Source of the DNA: Hyperoodon ampullatus
Lineage: Eukaryota; Chordata; Mammalia; Artiodactyla; Ziphiidae
Direction: 5' to 3'
Assembly: GCA_949752795.1 (NCBI GenBank)
Contig: OX457062.1
Location: 89,889,777 to 89,953,776 of the forward strand
Length of the DNA stretch: 64,000 nt
The position numbers were made by a program, and so were the translations under genes. Shown here in pieces: positions 63,668-64,000 of the stretch; the first letter of the stretch is position 1; every line of letters begins with the position of its first letter. The notes beneath the pieces are model-generated. The model saw only the letters and a program-made list of their open reading frames with translations, made no database searches and was not told the origin of the DNA.

Positions 63668-64000
63668 GGCTTCCCTGGTGGTGCAGTGGTTAAGAATCTG
63701 CCTGCCAATACAGGGACACGTGTTCGAGCCCTGGTCTGGGAAGATCCCACATGCCGCAGGGAAACTAAGCCCGTGCACCACAACTACTGAGCCTGCGTGC
63801 CACAACTAGTGAAGCCCACGTGCCTAGAGCCTGTGCTCCACAACAAGAGAAGACACTGCAATGAGAAGCCCATGCACCACAACAAAGAGTAGCCCCTGCT
63901 CGCCACAACTAGAGAAAGCCCACGCACAGCAACAAAGACCCAGTGCAGCCAAAAATAAATAAATTTAAATAAATAAATAAACAAACAAACAAATAAACAA
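63668..64000 (+). mobile_element. Long CHR-type SINE reaching the window end
   Basis: Starts GGGCTTCCCTGGTGGTGCAG, with CACAACTA-type units, and passes into AAAT/AAAC repeats that run to the last base. The 3' flank is outside the window. Confidence 0.9.

Larger units (their letters stand above)
43450..64000. other. Gene-free region upstream of EI24
   Basis: In mammals the next gene upstream of EI24 is FEZ1, tens of kilobases away. I find no exon set with conserved coding text here. The interval is mostly transposon relics, listed separately. Repeat-poor stretches are at about 43.5-44.6, 54.1-55.2, 58.6-61.1 kb. Confidence 0.7.

Noticed and set aside
43450..64000. FEZ1 or another gene upstream of EI24
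   Set aside because: Expected from human gene order, but I find no exon with recognisable coding text; it probably lies beyond the right edge.

Overview
This is nuclear genomic DNA of a cetacean or close whippomorph relative (whale, dolphin or hippo lineage). The main evidence is the interspersed repeats: about twenty copies of a tRNA-Glu-derived SINE of the CHR family, beginning GGGCTTCCCTGGTGGCGCAG and ending in an A-rich tail, many flanked by intact target-site duplications. L1 3' ends of the cetartiodactyl type and mammal-wide MIR, L2, L1M/HAL1, MER5A and MaLR relics are also present. The sequence looks germline and ordinary. There are no operons, no CRISPR array and no prokaryotic or viral gene set.

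Two complete protein-coding genes lie head to tail on the minus strand, in the order known for human 11q24.2. EI24 (coding exons from 40544 down to 31508) encodes a 340-aa ER membrane protein linked to autophagy and p53. STT3A (coding exons from 23310 down to 3868) encodes the 705-aa catalytic subunit of the co-translational oligosaccharyltransferase. I placed every coding exon by its reading frame and its GT/AG splice sites. The exon lengths add up to exactly 1023 nt and 2118 nt including the stops, so both frames are open and there is no frameshift, missing exon or early stop. Each gene starts in a CpG-rich promoter, at about 25.3-25.9 kb for STT3A and 42.7-43.4 kb for EI24. Candidate poly(A) signals lie near 3.64 kb and 30.66-30.67 kb.

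Layout from left to right: 1-3.6 kb is sequence downstream of STT3A, with an old HAL1/L1-like relic and one young CHR SINE. 3.6-25.8 kb is STT3A, whose introns hold SINEs, MIRs, an L1 ORF2 fragment, MER5A and an L2. 25.9-30.6 kb is the intergenic gap. 30.6-43.4 kb is EI24. 43.4-64 kb is intergenic sequence upstream of EI24, packed with transposon relics: an L1M ORF1-to-ORF2 segment broken by SINEs, several antisense L1M 3' ends, two opposed cetartiodactyl L1 3' ends, a complete-looking L2 3' end, a palindromic DNA-transposon relic and a MaLR LTR with internal sequence. I see no convincing gene in that last 20 kb.

The two proteins share a compartment: STT3A glycosylates nascent chains at the Sec61 translocon, and EI24 is a multi-pass ER protein. 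I found no undescribed biological system. The most useful observations are a three-codon uORF whose stop overlaps the STT3A start codon, opposed CCAAT boxes and a ZNF143-like site in the STT3A promoter, a 42-bp perfect palindrome made of microsatellite sequence, a 32-bp triplication inside an L1 3' UTR, and clean young SINE insertions in introns.
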